In this document: in pieces, positions 6,171-7,270 of the stretch
How the letters are laid out: each line of letters begins with the position of its first letter
Numbering within the stretch: the stretch's first letter is position 1
Source of the DNA: Nitrospirota bacterium
Lineage (GTDB): Bacteria > Nitrospirota > Thermodesulfovibrionia > Thermodesulfovibrionales > JdFR-85
Assembly: GCA_003232715.1 (NCBI GenBank)
Contig: QIJG01000056.1
Location: 1 to 7,270, forward strand
Reading direction: 5' to 3'
DNA length: 7,270 bases
Notes under the pieces: generated by a model
Databases searched by the model: none
Told to the model about the DNA's origin: nothing
Seen by the model: only the letters and a program-made list of their open reading frames with translations
Program-made: the position numbers and the translations under genes

Positions 6171-6300
6171 ACGGGACTGACAAAGACTCCCTGAGGCAGA
6201 AGATGGATAATCATTTGTGCCAGGTCCTGGACAGGGGACAGATGTCCGGGATCGATATATCCTGTCATATTTTTCCCGAAGAGGGTGTGGAACAAAAGGC

Positions 6301-6313
6301 GGAGGCCGACATG
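6301..6313 (+). promoter_or_regulatory. internal ribosome-binding site and start for the sugar transferase part
   Basis: GGAGG (6301-6305) stands 5 nt before ATG 6311 in the transferase frame. This is a much better initiation signal than that before the ATG at 6203, and it would yield a 227-aa protein starting just before the membrane segment. Confidence 0.5.
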
Positions 6314-6994
6314 GAGTTATATCCTGATTTAGAGAAGAGGGATGACTCTAAAAGGCTCGCTCTTTTTCTCAAAAGGACTACGGATATTATCGGCAGTCTC
6401 CTGGGTATTCTCCTCTTTTCTCCCTTTTTTATTATTCTTTCGATCCTGATCAAGTTTACTTCGGAAGGTCCTGTTTTTTTCAGGCAGGAGAGGGTTGGAC
6501 GCTATGGAAAGAAATTTACTTTCCTTAAATTCAGGTCAATGTATATAAACAATGATCCTGCTATTCACAAGGAGTATACCAGGAAACTTATCTCCGGTCA
6601 GCAGGATGGCAAAGGTGCCGACGGGAAGGGGAATTGTTCCTATAAAATAAAGGATGATTCGAGGGTTACATCAATAGGAAAGTTTTTACGAAAGAGCAGC
6701 ATGGACGAACTCCCACAGTTTTTTAATGTCTTAAAGGGTGAGATGTCACTTGTAGGGCCAAGGCCACCCATCCCCTATGAGCTGGAAGCCTATGATATCT
6801 GGCATAGGAGAAGGCTTCTTGAAATCAAACCCGGGATCACCGGTATCTGGCAGGTTCACGGCAGGAGTTCCACCACCTTTGATGAGATGGTTCGCATGGA
6901 TATTAAATATATAAGAGAATGGTCGGTATGGATGGACATCAAGCTCCTGCTCAAAACCCCCTGGGTAGTCCTGACCGGTAAGGGGGCGTATTGA
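6311..6994 (+). CDS. polyprenyl-phosphate sugar-1-phosphate transferase (bacterial sugar transferase family)
   Basis: Monotopic phosphoglycosyl transferase that moves a sugar phosphate from a UDP-sugar to undecaprenyl phosphate at the inner membrane, the first committed step of exopolysaccharide repeat-unit assembly. From ATG 6311 it has 227 aa: a hydrophobic re-entrant segment (about 26-47) with the helix-breaking Ser37-Pro38, GPVFFRQERVG (53-63), KFRSM (73-77), the catalytic Asp132-Glu133 in MDELPQFFNVLKGEMS, GPRPPIP (149-155), and KPGITGIWQVHGRSS with DIKYIREWS near the end. The complete minimal catalytic domain is present. The frame is open back to 6140, including an ATG at 6203 (263 aa), and upstream residues belong to the GGDEF-like domain of the split gene; the intact ancestor would be about 384 aa over 5841-6994. 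Because of the GGAGG before 6311, the transferase may still be made separately. The sugar substrate cannot be read from sequence. Confidence 0.9.
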   Translation: MELYPDLEKRDDSKRLALFLKRTTDIIGSLLGILLFSPFFIILSILIKFTSEGPVFFRQERVGRYGKKFTFLKFRSMYINNDPAIHKEYTRKLISGQQDGKGADGKGNCSYKIKDDSRVTSIGKFLRKSSMDELPQFFNVLKGEMSLVGPRPPIPYELEAYDIWHRRRLLEIKPGITGIWQVHGRSSTTFDEMVRMDIKYIREWSVWMDIKLLLKTPWVVLTGKGAY

Positions 6995-6996
6995 AA

Positions 6997-7036
6997 GGAA
7001 AGTTCGGGAGTGGAAGAGTTCAGGAGTTAGGGAGTT
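6997..7036. repeat. octanucleotide repeat tract, five units
   Basis: Five 8-nt units follow the transferase stop codon by 2 nt: GGAAAGTT, CGGGAGTG, GAAGAGTT, CAGGAGTT and AGGGAGTT. The shared core is R-A-G-T at positions 4-7. Two similar octads (AAGGGAGT, AATGGAGT) occur at 2983-2998. Confidence 0.7.
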
Positions 7037-7038
7037 AC

Positions 7039-7270
7039 AGCTTCAAGATAAGATGCAAAAAGAAGTTTTCCAGCTTCACGATACCTTCGAGATAGCCACA
7101 AGATAAGAAACAGAGAAAATATTTTTAGTTTTTGAGAATCGTGAGAAATCATGAAGTAATCAAGAGGCTGAAAAGAAGTTTTTTAGCTTCACGATGCCTT
7201 CGAGATAGCCTCAAGATTAAGAAACAGAGAGAAAGAAAATGTTTAGTTTTTTTAAAAATCGTGAGAAATC
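7039..7270. repeat. tandem ~113-120-nt repeat units B and C built from 11-mers
   Basis: Unit B (7058-7170) and unit C (7171 to the window end, truncated) are the same sequence with small indels, and copy A lies at 2882-2980. Each has three 11-mers with a common pattern: in C, AGCTTCACGAT (7185), GCCTTCGAGAT (7196) and AGCCTCAAGAT (7207); in B, the set at 7072, 7083 and 7094. A further AGCTTCAAGAT sits at 7039. Then come AAGAAACAGAG, a T-rich run and GTGAGAAATC. Within each unit TCACGAT can pair with ATCGTGA about 55-65 nt downstream (7076 with 7138; 7189 with 7258). No coding frame is supported. Confidence 0.75.

Noticed and set aside
7039..7270. CRISPR array
   Set aside because: The repeats are internal 11-mers within longer near-identical units; there are no unique spacers of constant length and no cas genes.

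Overview
The window looks like a piece of chromosome from an uncultured Gram-negative bacterium, most likely Nitrospirota or a related deltaproteobacterial-type lineage. This is inferred from three things: a Slp-type outer-membrane lipoprotein next to polA, an exopolysaccharide block of the kind found with the XrtA/PEP-CTERM system, and intergenic DNA full of GTCATTCC-type inverted repeats and short-period repeat tracts. No marker in the window fixes the taxonomy. All convincing genes are on the + strand.

Layout. (1) 1-1461: the 3' two-thirds or so of a DNA polymerase I gene, with an intact polymerase domain and an apparently dead 3'-5' exonuclease fold. (2) 1459-1569: a repeat that begins in the polA stop codon and contains a perfect 23-nt inverted repeat. 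(3) A good sigma70-like promoter, then a Slp-family lipoprotein with a Tyr/Trp/Pro-rich tail. (4) 2367-2500: a small MITE-like element with about 25-nt terminal inverted repeats, related to the element after polA, so the lipoprotein gene is bracketed by the same repeat family. (5) 2616-2691: tRNA-Val(UAC) with an encoded CCA. (6) 2692-3136: gene-free DNA made largely of degenerate short-period repeats (11-mers, octads, heptads). (7) 3137-6994: an exopolysaccharide cluster with a Wzz-like chain-length determinant, a BY-type tyrosine autokinase, and a GGDEF-like plus polyprenyl-phosphate sugar transferase gene split by a one-base frameshift. (8) 6995-7270: octad and 11-mer repeats again.

How the genes work together. 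The sugar transferase would load the first sugar phosphate onto undecaprenyl phosphate. The chain-length protein and its tyrosine kinase would control polymer length and export. The rest of the pathway (exosortase, other glycosyltransferases, flippase or polymerase, export porin) is not in the window and probably lies beyond the right edge.

The items most worth a second look are the frameshift with an internal ribosome-binding site in the sugar transferase gene, the heptad/octad/11-mer tracts that abut the exopolysaccharide genes (one supplies the end of the kinase gene and closes into a 20-bp perfect inverted repeat), and the paired repeat elements around the lipoprotein. I see no convincing wholly new system: the genes belong to recognisable families, and the novelty is in the non-coding DNA and the split gene.
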